Source: Paraphaeosphaeria minitans (lineage: Eukaryota > Ascomycota > Dothideomycetes > Pleosporales > Didymosphaeriaceae). Taken from it: 64,000 nt of DNA. The stretch is taken from the NCBI GenBank assembly GCA_015832175.1, contig WJXW01000004.1:1674001-1738000 (forward strand), given 5' to 3'. This document shows, in pieces, positions 23,029 through 34,632 of this stretch. The notes beneath the pieces were generated by a model. That model worked only from the letters and a program-made list of their open reading frames with translations, was not told the DNA's origin and ran no database searches. The stretch's first letter is position 1, and each line of letters opens with the position of its first letter. A program made the translations under genes and the position numbers.

Positions 23029-24868
23029 ATGGCGGTCATTGCTGATCACGTTGTGGCCGTGATTGCTCAGATTTCTCCTTTCGTGGTTGCATCCACCATC
23101 CTGCTTGTGAGCGGAATATGCCTCTCTTATCTTCTGTCGGCTCCGAGCGCGGTCCTGCACTTCTGGGCCAGTTTGCCAACCGTCGGCATCAGGGATGAGT
23201 GGTTTTCCTGGACTCTGGGCGTCATACGCTCGTTCAAAGGAACCAAAGCAATGGCTTTCGAGGGCTACGAAAAGGTTGCGCCCCAACCTTGTCTTCCCCA
23301 GAAAATCGCCATGAATTGACAATTTGCAATAGTATTCTAAGAAGGGCCAATATTTCCTCATTCCGTCGGCCGACCGAGGCCCAATGGTGGTGATACCGCC
23401 ATCCGATATCAAACATGTCATGAACCTCCCGGAGAGCATCATTGCTGCTCATCGATCCCAGAACGAGACGATCCAAACAGACTATACCCTTCATCCCAAG
23501 ATTGTTTACAATAATTTCCACATGAACGTTCTGAGGAATCAATTGACTCGCAATCTGGGAGCGTTGACTGATGCGATAGTGGAGGAGCTTGACGTCGGAT
23601 TCAGTGAGCATTGGGGCCTGGATACACACTGGAAGGAGCTCGAGGCGTGGCCAAGCTGCATGAAGATTGTAAGCGGAGCTTCAAATCGAGCATTCATCGG
23701 GCTACCGTGTTGTGAGTTGACACCAACTTCTCGAAGCTCCTCTTCGTGAAGTCAAAGCTTACTTGTTTTTAGGCCGGGATCCGGTCCTTCTTGACCTGTT
23801 GCGGGACTATGCCATGTCAGTCTTCGGCGGTGCCACTGTGCTGAACATGTTGCCCCCCTCTTTTCGACCGGTAGCAGGCCAAATCGTCAAGTTCAGGACA
23901 TCCAGGCTAGCAAAAAAGTGTTTGAACAAGTGTCTTCCTGAAATTGAGAAAAGACTGGAACACAATCGAAGAAAGCGGGAAGATGTCAAATATAACTGGG
24001 AGCCTCCAGTATGTCTGAATTGTATCGTTGTCGCTGGATTTGGCCATCTGACTGACACTCATAGGGTGATGGCTTGCAATGGGTCATCGATGAAGCCTAC
24101 AAACAAGACGACCCCTCTCAGCTATCCCCAACACTGATAGGCCACCGTTTCTTGTTTCTTAACTTCGTGTCGATGCACAGTACCTCATTCACCATCACAA
24201 ACACAATCTTGGACCTGTATTCCTCTCCGCGAGCAGAGGAATTTGTGGCAGGACTGCGCGAAGAGTGCGAAAGGCTTTTGAAGGAAAGTGGTGGTGTGTG
24301 GACTAAAGAGGCCGTCAACAACATGGTCAGAGTCGACTCCGCACTCCGCGAATCGATGCGAGCATCGAACTTCGGCATTCTTGCTTTGCCACGAAAAGTT
24401 AGTACATTCTCAAAATCAGTTTCATTTGCTAACATCTCGCAGATTGTGTCGCCTGGAGGACTCAAGCTCCAGAATGGCACAACCATCCCGGAGGGTGTGG
24501 CCACACTCATACCCATGGAGCCAATCCATCAAGATGAGTCGATCTATCCTAATGCTGCCACCTATAATGCCTTCCGTTTCTGTGAGAAAGGCGCGTTGCG
24601 CTCCATCTTGGACACGAACTCGGCCAGTGAGCCGGCTAAGAAATCGGCCGTCAGCCTGGACGACTCTTTCGTTTCCTTTGGTATCGGGAAGCATGCTTGC
24701 CCAGGGCGATTTTTTGCACTCTACGAGATGAAGCTTATGCTTGCACACATCGTCTTGAACTATGATGTGGAGTTCATGAAGGAAAGGCCTGGCCATTTCA
24801 ATGTCATGTGGTTGAGGCTGCCTTCAGACAAGGTGAAGATTAACATTCGAAAAAGAGCCGAGGTATAA
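23029..24868 (+). CDS. Cytochrome P450 monooxygenase 'b'
   Basis: Proposed exons are 23029-23274, 23342-23711, 23773-24008, 24065-24397 and 24443-24868, giving 536 residues. The N-terminal anchor covers VVASTILLVSGICLSYLLS. Conserved P450 features are ExxR in ALRESMR, PERF-like YNAFRF, and a standard haem loop FGIGKHACPGRFFA with the Cys ligand. It has the same intron positions and the same 236-nt third exon as P450 'a', and matching blocks such as LQWVIDE and VDSALRESMR, so the two are paralogues. All introns here are GT-AG. It looks intact and membrane-bound (ER), and would use a P450 reductase encoded elsewhere. The neighbours, an upstream FAD oxidase and a downstream MFS pump, suggest shared metabolism of one compound. 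The substrate is unknown. Confidence 0.9.
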
Positions 24869-25312
24869 CAGAGTAGAGAGTAATTGCAATGATGCGACGA
24901 ATACCTTTAGTGTGCCAAGTTGGTGATGCGTACCGAAATGGGTACTGTTTCAAGCCGCCGAGCCTGGGAGAGACCAGTGTTCGTGCTCGCATGTTATGCG
25001 GCAGGCAACCTTTCGTGTTCAGCCTATCCGTGGGCAAGGCTTACCAAGGCTGACCTTGCAATGCATATGCAGACGCATGTGCAGGCATGTGGCCCCCATT
25101 AATATCACTTACGCTTTGTTCCGCGGTGGCACGGGTACATGTCAGCACAATATCGATATGCGCCCCTCCCCAAACTGCTGAGAATTCAGCTTTTGGGCCA
25201 AATTCCCGCCCCACAAAACCCATCCCCTGGATTCCCTGTTCTCCATAATGACCTACGCGTGGGCTTCAAGAATTTCTCGTCGATTTTGTCGGTGACCTAC
25301 TGCTGTTCCAAC
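24869..25312. other. Intergenic, MFS promoter
   Basis: The MFS reading frame is open back to 25139, but that leader lacks membrane-protein character. I treat it as 5' UTR. Nothing else is seen. Confidence 0.45.
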
Positions 25313-26998
25313 ATGTCCACGCTTCTGCCCGCTGTCGACAAACCTGGCTCTTCGCTCAACACCACTACAGTAACCACAAGCGAAAATGCCATCATGCCTC
25401 CTGATACCCCCGCTTCAGATGCAACCAAGAAAGATCTCCGGTTCTGGGGCATCTTCGCCTCTCTGTGCGCGTTGTCGTTTCTTGCCGCTCTCGATTCCTC
25501 TATCATAACAACTGCCCTTCCTACCATAACCAAGGACATAGGCGGCGAAAGGCAATACATCTGGATCGCCAACTCGTTTGTCTTTGCGACGCTAGCACCA
25601 CAGCCATTATTCGGTCAGATCGCGAACCTTTTCGGACGACGCAACCCGACGATTGTATCCGTGCTACTATTCGTTCTGGGAAGTGGTCTCGGCGGCGGAG
25701 CGCATAATGTAGCCATGTTGATTGCGGGCCGAACCGTACAAGGTCTTGGTGCCGGCGGTATCTACGTCCTCATCGACGTTGTCTGCTGCGACATGGTCTC
25801 CCTCCGCGAACGCGGGAAGTACTTAGGATTCATGTTTTCCTGGGCAGGCGTCGCCGCTCTGATCGGGCCCGTCCTCGGAGGAGCCTTTGCGCAGGCTAAT
25901 TGGCGGTGGATCTTCTACATCAACCTGCCCATATCCAGCGTTGCGTTGGTGGCCATCGTCGTCTTCCTTCCCTCCAGACAGGTCACATCTGCTCAGCACG
26001 CTTTCCAGCGCCTGGATCTGATCGGCAACGCCATCTTCATTCCGTCCATGGTTGCTATACTGTTCGGACTCGTCATGGGAGGTGTCCAATTCGCATGGAG
26101 CTCGTGGCGTATCGTCGTCCCACTCGTCCTGGGAGGTCTGGGCTGGATCGCATTCCACATCCACCAGGCTTCCTCGTTCTGCAAAGAACCCAGCGTCCCG
26201 GTTCGCCTCTTCAGCAACCGCACTTCGGCAGCGGCTTACGGATTGACATTCCTCTCATCCATCATTGTGCAGCAAATCACTTACTTCCTACCCGTGTACC
26301 TCCAAGCGGTGAAGGGCAGCAATCCACTTCAAGCTGGTGTACAATTCCTCCCTTTTGCTGGGTGCGTCTTATTCTTCGCCGTCATGGCCGGGACGCTTCT
26401 GTCCCAAACAGGGCAATACCTCCCGCTTCACTTCGCGGGATGCGCGCTCAGTGCTATAGGCTTCGGCATATTCACATTGCTTGATGACGGATCAAGCAAA
26501 GCGGCGTGGGTATGCTTCCAGATCATCGCTGCTGGTGGAAGCGGCCTCATCATGAGTGTCCTTCTGCCGGCTGCTATGGCTGCTCTGCCTGAATCAGAGG
26601 TTGCAAGCGCTACAGCGGTATACTCCTTTCTCCGAACCTTTGGGTACATTTGGGGAGTCACGATATCCTCGATCACCTTCAACGGGCAGTTTGACAGATA
26701 CATCAACGATATACAAGACCCAGATCTGCGGTCGCAGCTGGCAGGTGGCGGCGCATACGCTTTCGCTTCTAAGCAGGCGGTTCAACGACTGCCGGAGCCG
26801 ACGCGAGCGCAAGTTATCAGCATTTACGTCAAGTCGCTCAACGCTGTCTGGCAGGTTGGTATAGCGCTTTCATTGTTTTCCTTCTTGTTGGTCTTCGTGG
26901 AGAAGCATATCGAGCTGAGAAAAGAGCTGGAGACTGACTATGGCATCCATGACGAGAAGCAGAGAAATGTTGGAGAGGGCGAACAAGGCGGAAAGTAA
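25313..26998 (+). CDS. MFS multidrug transporter, DHA2 type (14 TM)
   Basis: This intronless gene encodes 561 residues. The chosen ATG (25313) gives a short polar N-terminus followed by the first helix in FWGIFASLCALSFLAALDSS. An in-frame start at 25139 would add 58 residues. Family motifs are the TM1 LDSSIITTALPTI, motif A in GQIANLFGRRNPTIV, GRTVQGLGAGGIYVL, and motif C-like GPVLGGAFAQANWRWIFYIN. Spacing of hydrophobic stretches fits 14 helices, and a charged tail ends at the stop. Such proton antiporters sit in the plasma membrane and export toxins or secondary metabolites. The position beside P450 and FAD oxidase genes suggests it pumps out their product or substrate, which is inference. 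Confidence 0.92.
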   Translation: MSTLLPAVDKPGSSLNTTTVTTSENAIMPPDTPASDATKKDLRFWGIFASLCALSFLAALDSSIITTALPTITKDIGGERQYIWIANSFVFATLAPQPLFGQIANLFGRRNPTIVSVLLFVLGSGLGGGAHNVAMLIAGRTVQGLGAGGIYVLIDVVCCDMVSLRERGKYLGFMFSWAGVAALIGPVLGGAFAQANWRWIFYINLPISSVALVAIVVFLPSRQVTSAQHAFQRLDLIGNAIFIPSMVAILFGLVMGGVQFAWSSWRIVVPLVLGGLGWIAFHIHQASSFCKEPSVPVRLFSNRTSAAAYGLTFLSSIIVQQITYFLPVYLQAVKGSNPLQAGVQFLPFAGCVLFFAVMAGTLLSQTGQYLPLHFAGCALSAIGFGIFTLLDDGSSKAAWVCFQIIAAGGSGLIMSVLLPAAMAALPESEVASATAVYSFLRTFGYIWGVTISSITFNGQFDRYINDIQDPDLRSQLAGGGAYAFASKQAVQRLPEPTRAQVISIYVKSLNAVWQVGIALSLFSFLLVFVEKHIELRKELETDYGIHDEKQRNVGEGEQGGK

Positions 26999-28894
26999 AT
27001 TCGTAGGTGTTGAGGGCTCTTTTCTACGTTCTTACGGTCAAGTCTGTCGATCCGTAGCGATGACCGCGTATAACAGTGGCTCAAGGCGTACGCATGTTGT
27101 GTTTTATCAACGTGCCCAAAGCCAGCGCGTCATGGTTTACGGGATAGCTATGGTCGTTGCGTTACAACTCTTGCTGTGGGACTATTTCATTCGACACAAT
27201 ATAATTTAATTTTTGGCCCTATACCTATATGCTAGATCAAAGCAAACCCATAGTGTTTAGGGGCGTCAAAGTCTTGAAATCTCTAAAAAGAGTGCGAATC
27301 TGATAACATCCATCCTAGAGTGGAGGGAAAAGGCCAATGAAGCCGGATCAGTAAACATAAATCAGCTTCCCCTGCGAGAATGTCAAACTTGGCGAAGGAC
27401 AAAGCCACAGCACAATCTCACACTTAGGCTTGCGCGAAAGAAGCGCGAGCTATCAAGCGAGGCGCACCACGCTCCCGTTCATTCACTCCACATCCCCGAA
27501 GCATAACCGCTCGGGGATCACATGTAGCAGCCTATCCCATGGCTATGGTACCGAGCGCAGAACCCTTGCCTCCTCGAATCCAGCGCTCTACGCCATGCAT
27601 TCACCCGACCTACACAGGACCCCACAGCCTGCAGCTGCGCGTGCATTGCCCAGACGGACCTCCCACAACGAGCACGGAGTCAACGTCGCCGAGCATCTTG
27701 GCAGCTCCACATGCAGCTGGACTTGAATGCCGCGGATCAGATAAGGCAGACAGTCAGTCATCTTCAACGCGGTCTCAGCCCCCACATGCATGTAATCTGG
27801 GGAGCTTCCATGGCGGAGCTCTAGAACCAGCCTTGGACGCAATCACTGCCTATCTGGGGTTCTGACCTGCCTACGCTGCTGAGTAGGCGGCATGCATGAT
27901 ATGCGTAGGAGATATCATCTTCTCCAAGAAGGCGGCGATCGTTAGTCCCTGCGGCCACAAATTCCTGGCTGGTGGGCGCTCCGCAAATCGCGTACCCCAC
28001 CTCCTCCACACATGTGTCCAGCAGCGTGTCTGACAGGTTGGAGCCAGCGAAGCCCGCTGGGTCTCGATCTCTTTCAAATCCTGAACCGTATCCCTATCGT
28101 GTATCCTTGCAAGCCATCGGTGGTTTAGCGAGAACGGAACCGAGCTTCTTCGGTGAAGGCGTCGAGTGTGCCTCGAGGGTGGCATGGGATTTGGCTAGTT
28201 TGACTTTGGGAGTCGTTGGTGTAAGGCTAGGAGAGGTAGGGGCGGATACGAGCACGGGCACGGGCGGCTGCAACGGTTCCCTCGGACGGGTCCTCTTAAC
28301 GGTTTTGTTTTGGCGGTAAGATATACTGTAAGATATCTTCGCTAATTTCAGCCTTGTCGTAACTTTTTTCTTGAAAGTAAAATAAAGCAAAGGTTTTAGT
28401 CCGGTCTTGGTAAATAGCCATTAGATCTCTTCGAAGTTAGCATTGTTTAGTATTTGATAGGAACTCGACGTACTGGCATGCAAACAATGAGTCTTTGAAC
28501 ATCTCCAAGGTCCTGAACCTGGGTAGGTCGTTTTAGTCCAAGACACCCGTCAGCATCAATACTCAGCCCTGGCGCCACCTCACACCTCCCTAGCACTTTC
28601 ACAAAAGGATCGCCATCCTAGCGTCCACCCTATGTAAGGATTCAGGCCGACAGCTTCGCAACAAGTGGGGGGTGTGCCCATTCTTGACTTCGGCTATCGT
28701 GTCCGTGCCCCATGTTTGCCTTAATGGGAACGCACGGGCGGCTATGGTGATTGAGATTCAGCGTATGCATACCACATAAGCTGGCCCCGTCGACGATCGT
28801 GAAGTAAGATTGTTGCCATACACTTGCGTCTTCTGCCGCTTTTCGTCTGTGAGCCACGCCTGCCGATTTCTGATCTGTGAATACTTGCGTAGAC
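26999..28894. other. 1.9-kb gap without a supported gene
   Basis: Short frames at 27430-27865 (plus) and 27821-28185 (minus) have protein-like composition (for example EEVGYAICGAPTSQEFVAAG on the minus strand), but stops follow soon. I recognise no family. It may be a decayed gene. The final part is the promoter of P450 'c'. Confidence 0.4.
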
Positions 28895-30974
28895 ATGGAT
28901 GCGTTTAACTTTTCCTCGGCCTCGCACCACGACAACCGCAACATCTTTGCTGCGGTGAGCGTTGTCATTGCCATCATTGCCGTGTTACATAGCTGGAGAG
29001 ATAATAGCGTCGTAAGTAGCCTGTGTGTGGCACTGTACACCATTAACACTGTGCATCACAGGGATATCTATTCCGACGCGTTAAACAGCATGTCAGGAAC
29101 CGAGCGAGTGCGTGGAGCTTCCTTCTGAAAGGACCCACGATGATACAAACAGCGTTTGACAAGGTAAGCTCAGTGATGTTGGGCTGCGCACGGAAACTTA
29201 CCACGTATAGTCGAACGGCCAGCCTTTCGAGATGTTCGCGCCGGACGGGAGGTACATCTTTGTTAGCGCGCCAGAGCACATCAAGGAAATCGATACCGCG
29301 CCAGACACGATTCTCTCGCTGCAGGCCGCGTCGAAGCAGGTGAGTTGGAGGTACACACAGCACAGGCCACGGGTAACCTGACTATGCGGTTAGATGCTTC
29401 AGCCAGTGTACTCAATGCACGGCTTCAATTGGTTTGATCGAAGGGGCACAGAGGGCGTAGGCTTCATCCGCGCGCTCCGCACACTCTTGACACACCATCT
29501 CCCCGCCATCCTCCCCGACCTTCGCATTGCCACATCGTATCGTTTGAAGGCCGAAGTGAGCAAGTACAAAACCCTAGAAGGTACGTACACCACCTCGCCG
29601 TGATGTGGCCATTGACTGAGGAACATCAGGAACGAGTCACGTTCCGATTTATCCGACGATGGTAACGCTGGTGGTGCTTGCCAATTCGTATTCATTCTTC
29701 GGTGAAGAACTCGGTAAGGAAGGGTGTTTTGAAGGGTTATGGGTCTTTGCTGATATGTGGCATAGCGCGAAATGAACCCTTCATGAAGGCTGCTTTGACG
29801 TACGTTGAACAGACCTTCTTGATCGCAGAGATCGTACGGGTTATTCCGCGCACGTTAGCAAAGTATGTACAAGAACGTCACCAGCATTGTTACACATGGC
29901 TTACTCGTTAGGTTCGTTGGACCCATGCTAGCGAAGCGCGTGTCGTCCCAGAAGATCGTATATAAAGAGTTGATGTTTATAGCGGAAGAGCGCGTGCGAG
30001 ACCGCGACCTCGGGCTGAAGACAAAGACGCATGTAGGCCGTTCTTCAAGGCCGACCCGAGCCGGTGGATGCTGATTGAGCCACAGAACGACTGCATTCAA
30101 TGGATCATGGAAACGTCACCGAAGCAGAACCCGTGGAATGCTCAGAGAGTCGTTTTCGAATTGATGGCGATCTGGTTCGGATCGGTGCACGCCATGTCGA
30201 CGGTAAGAGGATCTCTCTGCTCGTGGGCTTTTCTAACGCATAGACTTTAGACTGCAACGTTTGCGCTTCAGGATCTTTGCCTGCACCAGGAGTACATTGA
30301 GCCTCTGCGGAAGGAGTTTGAAGGCCCCGCGTACGCTTCTTTTGAGAAAGCCGCCAGTGGCCTCCCGCTTCTTGACAGCTTCATCAAGGAATCTGCCCGT
30401 CTTACGCCTGTGGAGTCATGTATGTTCAGCAAACCGTGTGAGACAAGCTTAGCGAGTAAGCATGTCGGCTGACTGGGTGGCAGTGAGTACACGAAGGCAG
30501 GCTCTGAAGCCTTTCACCCTCTCCACCGGTGCACGACTCTCGGTGGGAGATTGGCTCTGCACCCCCGTTCAAGCGTTGATGCAGACTGAGACGCACTACC
30601 CACAAGCCCTCTCTTTCAACGGCTTCCGGTTCGTAGATCCTGCGCTCTTCGACAAGGAGGACATGGCTCCAAACGAAGCTTTCCAATCGGCGCCGTCCAA
30701 ACTCACGGATGTCGGGCATACCTTTCACGTGTGGGGTACTGGGAGAATGGCTTGGTAAGTTGCCTTTTCACCAACACGATCGCACATGCTGATCCACCGC
30801 AGCCCTGGGCGAGTGTACGCAGCAGCTATCATGAAGCTTCTAGTTGCGCAGGTGATCACGGAGTACGATATCGAGCTTGTGGACAAGCAGGAGCAGCGTT
30901 GGTGGGTATGGCGATCGAGCATGCTGCCGAAGGACAAGACCATCGTGGCATTCAAGCCTCGAGCGACTTCCTGA
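28895..30974 (+). CDS. Cytochrome P450 'c', apparent frameshift in exon 7
   Basis: Ten exons can be laid out: 28895-29011, 29062-29163, 29211-29339, 29394-29580, 29630-29713, 29766-29862, 29912-30202, 30251-30419, 30484-30754 and 30803-30974. The protein has an N-terminal anchor (IFAAVSVVIAIIAVLHSW), an I-helix region SVHAMSTTATFAL, ExxR in KESARL, LTPVES, and a haem motif WGTGRMACPGR split by the last intron. This is the form with W in place of F that is common in fungal P450s. It is a different family from 'a' and 'b'. Exon 7 does not keep phase. The frame used up to about 30030 (VRDRDLGLKTK) differs from the one needed after about 30046 (ADPSRWMLIEPQNDCIQWIM). Either a base is missing or a 17-nt GT-AG segment (30032-30048) is skipped. 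It may therefore be a young pseudogene or carry a sequencing error. Confidence 0.78.
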
Positions 30975-32233
30975 GCATGGCGTTGCCGTGGGGTCCGGGT
31001 TTATTTGGGAGTATGGCTCATGGATGTCTCGAGTTGCTGTTAGCGTGTCCAAAGGCACTGGAGAGTGTACCAGCAAGAACACCGAATCTGCTCAACAGTG
31101 CCTTCTTTTGTTTATGCGAAGGTGTTATCGGATCATGATGTCGGCAACTAGCGCTCATGGATGCTGAGGCGTCATTGTGCACCACGGATGCCACCAACAT
31201 GACCCTCTTGATAGATGGTTGCAAACCAGCACGTCAAGCTCGTTCCAGCTGATGAGCGTCGGTGTTACTAAGCACTCGAGAGCAACCCAAGGCTTGAGTG
31301 CGCCGTCGGGTCGGGGAACAACCCGCTCAAGCTTTGGGACAAGAGCCCGAGGCAGCCAATTCGAGCAGGCATGCGGGGCTTAGTTGGCGTGATGGGCAGA
31401 GACTTTACTCGCGGTCCAGACGCCTCGAAACAATTGGCAACCTATTTTGTCGCATCGTGTGTCTGGCGTCGAGGGCGTCACTGCGCGTGTCATGGTGAGA
31501 GTACACCGTAGGCGTGGTGGTCGGAGATGGTTGGCGCGATGGCAGTGGTCGGTGGAGGGAGCGTAGAGTAGGCAGCGGGCTAGTGTACGCGTGGTCCGTC
31601 ATCGTGCTAGACAAGCGCCCGGAGGATGAGGGAGGGTATCGCATGCAGTTTCGGATGTGGACACGGGAGGTGGAGGTGGAGGTGGAGGTGGAGGGGGCTG
31701 TTGTCGGGTAGGTACCTAGGTGCGCATGTTGGCTCAACGCTCCCGGGACGGGACTAGGCACTCGCCCCACGTGACTGCCAACGGTGAATGCCCGCGTCGA
31801 GGTGGATGCCACAATCAAAGTCAATGCCCACAACCAAAGTCAATGCCACCATCGAGACGAATGTCAGCGTCGACGTTCGCTCATCATTGAGTCGGAAGGC
31901 CGTGGTTCAGGGCCACTGGCTGGTCGCTATCCCGCATCGAGGCCCCGGATCAGCGCTTACCCAGCGCCCCCGACGCACAAAGCGTTGCAAGCGGCAAAGC
32001 CCGCCCCTCCCCTCCCCTCAGGCTCCAGGCTCCTGGCAGGCCCTCCCCCCAAGACCGCCAAGTTCACTCAAGCCTTCCCGCCTGTCTTGCCGTACCCGTC
32101 AACACCACACCACACCTCGACCCGACCGCCGCCAGAGATACCCCACGCCCCCGTTCATGACGCCCGTCTGATCTGCTATGGGACCCCGAGCCGCCCGCAC
32201 GCCTGCTGCTGGACCAGTAGTATAATCGCGAGC
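30975..32233. other. Intergenic, palH upstream region
   Basis: No gene is supported. It contains a GGTGGA repeat (about 31667-31690), repeated CAATGCC words at 31805-31850, and one GCCAAG (32057-32062), which matches the core of the PacC site GCCARG but could be chance. Confidence 0.4.
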
Positions 32234-34632
32234 ATGCCCGACCCCGGGCCGTGGTGGAAGAGGGCGCAGCCCACCAACAACGAAGCTTTTCGCGTACGCA
32301 TCGCGCCCGCCTCTCCCAGCGACAGTGACCGCCCATGTACATGTATGCTAACGCGCCGCGGCAGCACTGCGCGCCCTTCAAGCTGCCCTCGCTGGGCACC
32401 ATCCGGATCTCGCCAGGCCACACCATCACCCTCGAGGCCGACGCCATCTTCACACCCCAATGCCCCCCCACCGAGCAGTCCCAACTCAACACCGGCAGCG
32501 CCACCGGAAACGACAGCGGCGTGACCAACGTTGCCGACCTGCGCGACCCCTTCCATGCCTCCATTACCCCCCAGGCTTACGCGACCGGCGCCGCGACCGT
32601 GCTCGCCTGGATGCTCGTCATCATGCTCATCATCACGCCGCGCACCTTTCTCGTCAGCGGTGCGTCCGGACGCTCAGGCCTGATGGGGCGCCGCGGCATC
32701 ATCAGCGGAGCCACAGGAGGCGGATCCGTCGTCGGAGTAGGAACGCGCCCCTGGCTGCAAAAGGTCGCCGCCCTGACCGTGGCCGTCTCGCTGACCCTCG
32801 CCACGGCCGACACATTCAAGATTGCCGAGCGCCAGTACAACGAGGGCTTCATGGACGCCATGAAGCTGCGAAACGAGGTTGTGGCTGGCACCGAGATCAA
32901 GGTGTCGCGCATCATCTCCGACATCTTCCTCTGGCTCGCCCAGGTCCAGACCCTCATTCGTCTGTTTCCTCGCCACAAAGAAAAGGTCATGATCAAATGG
33001 ATTGGGTTTGCTTTGATTCTGCTCGACATCGTCTTCAACTCCATCAACAGCTTCGGCCCGTACAACAAAGGCCACAGCCCCCGCCACTTTGAAACCGCCA
33101 TCCCTGCATTGAGCTACCTCTTCCAGCTCTCCCTCAGCATGCTCTACGCTGCGTGGGTCATATACTACGCCATTACGAAGAGAAGATACGCCTTCTACCA
33201 TCCAATGATGTGGAACATGTCGCTTGTCGCCTTGCTCTCCATCGTCGCTATTCTTACGCCTGTGGTCTTTTTCATTACCGATATTTCCAATTACACCATC
33301 GCCGGGTGGGGAGACTATTTCAGATGGGTGGGTGCTGCCGCTGCCAGTGTTATTGTCTGGGAGTGGGTGGAACGCATCGAGGCGTTGGAAAGAGAAGAGA
33401 GAAAAGACGGAATCCTAGGAAGAGAAATTTACGACGGAGACGAAATGCTCAACACCACCCCATCTCTGGAGATGAACTGGCACGGATCCAAACGGCGAAG
33501 CTCCAGATCTGACCATGCCAGGCAGTCGGGTGATGGCGGGAACGGCGGGAACGGCGGGAACGGCGGTGCTTTCACGTCTGGCCGTCTGACCAACTTCGCC
33601 CACCGGCTGAACCGTGTCAGGATTCCCTCACCGGGCGCAGAACACAACAAGAAGCGGACGGTCCACATTCCAGCACCACCACCGGCTGTTAGGCGATCTG
33701 GCGGAGCCCAACGTAACAATCGGAACAGTTACATGCCGCTACAAAGTCCGACAGCTCCCCTGCCACACGTCGCATCGCCCGTAAGTAGAACCGATACTGC
33801 AAGTGCAGACAGCACTGTATACACCGTGCGGTACCATCCCATCAGTGACACCCCACCTGCACCGCGCCTTGAAACCTCAATCGAGGAAGGTGCTGACGCG
33901 CAACGCTCGCAAAGCCCCGTCGAAGATCTAGAAAAAGGTGACGTGTTGACTGAAGACGCGGTTGACGGTCGAGGTCGGGGACAGTGGAATTGGCAGACGA
34001 TCGCCAGCATGAACCCCTTCCGAAGACGAGGCCGATCACCCCCGCCAGAGCTTCAACGAGGACGTGTGATAGAGCCCCTGGTCATCGAAGAGGTGCCTCT
34101 GAATATTCCCCAAAGAAACTACACTGGGTTGGCACTGAAGGATCGATTGGGTACCTTTGCCGCCCAGCAAGGCGAACGGTTCCGAAGCAGGAGAGGGCCT
34201 GCTCAGCAAGATAATACAAGCCTGCCGGTTACCATTATCCCTGCGCAACCGCGTGGGCGAACGTGGTCGCCGGAAATACTGCAGCAGCAGTCGCAAGGGA
34301 ATGGTGTCCAGAGTACGACTGAATCATCATATATCCCAGCCGCAACCACGCAAAGCACAACCACACCATCACCCCTTCCAACCGGGGCCGACGATCCCGG
34401 CAGCCCAGGACGCTCGTCCACCATACGTTTCACGCCGGAATCATTCTTACCACCAAACGCCAGACCACAGACGCATAGGGACCCCCCTCAATCGTCGTCG
34501 TCGTCATCCGTCGCTCTGGGCAACGAGGTCTCGGAGAACAGCGTGGAGATGTCTTCATCACAGGGACAAGAGCAGCAACGGGGACGTGGTGACATAACCA
34601 CATCTTCACATCCGACAAACCACGACAGATGA
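32234..34632 (+). CDS. palH: pH-response sensor PalH/Rim21
   Basis: This is the plasma-membrane sensor of ambient pH in the Pal/Rim pathway. It acts with the arrestin PalF to start ESCRT-linked proteolytic activation of PacC. Exon 1 is 32234-32293 (MPDPGPWWKRAQ...), followed by a 71-nt intron ending GCTAAC...GCGGCAG, then 32365-34632, giving 775 residues. After the Cys-containing N-terminal segment (HCAPFKLPSLGTI, FTPQC) come seven hydrophobic segments: ATVLAWMLVIMLIITPRTFL, then at about VAALTVAVSLTLA, ISDIFLWLAQ, WIGFALILLDIVF, LSYLFQLSLSMLYAAWVIYY, VALLSIVAILTPVVFFIT and WVGAAAASVIVW. Next is the hallmark WEWVERIEALEREERKDGIL with GREIYDGDEML. The long, disordered Ser/Pro-rich tail carries a GGN repeat. 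The ATG at 32335 would lose the first exon, so I prefer 32234. Confidence 0.93.

Noticed and set aside
27430..28185. Possible gene on either strand
   Set aside because: Short interrupted frames only. No family recognised, so it is left as gap DNA.
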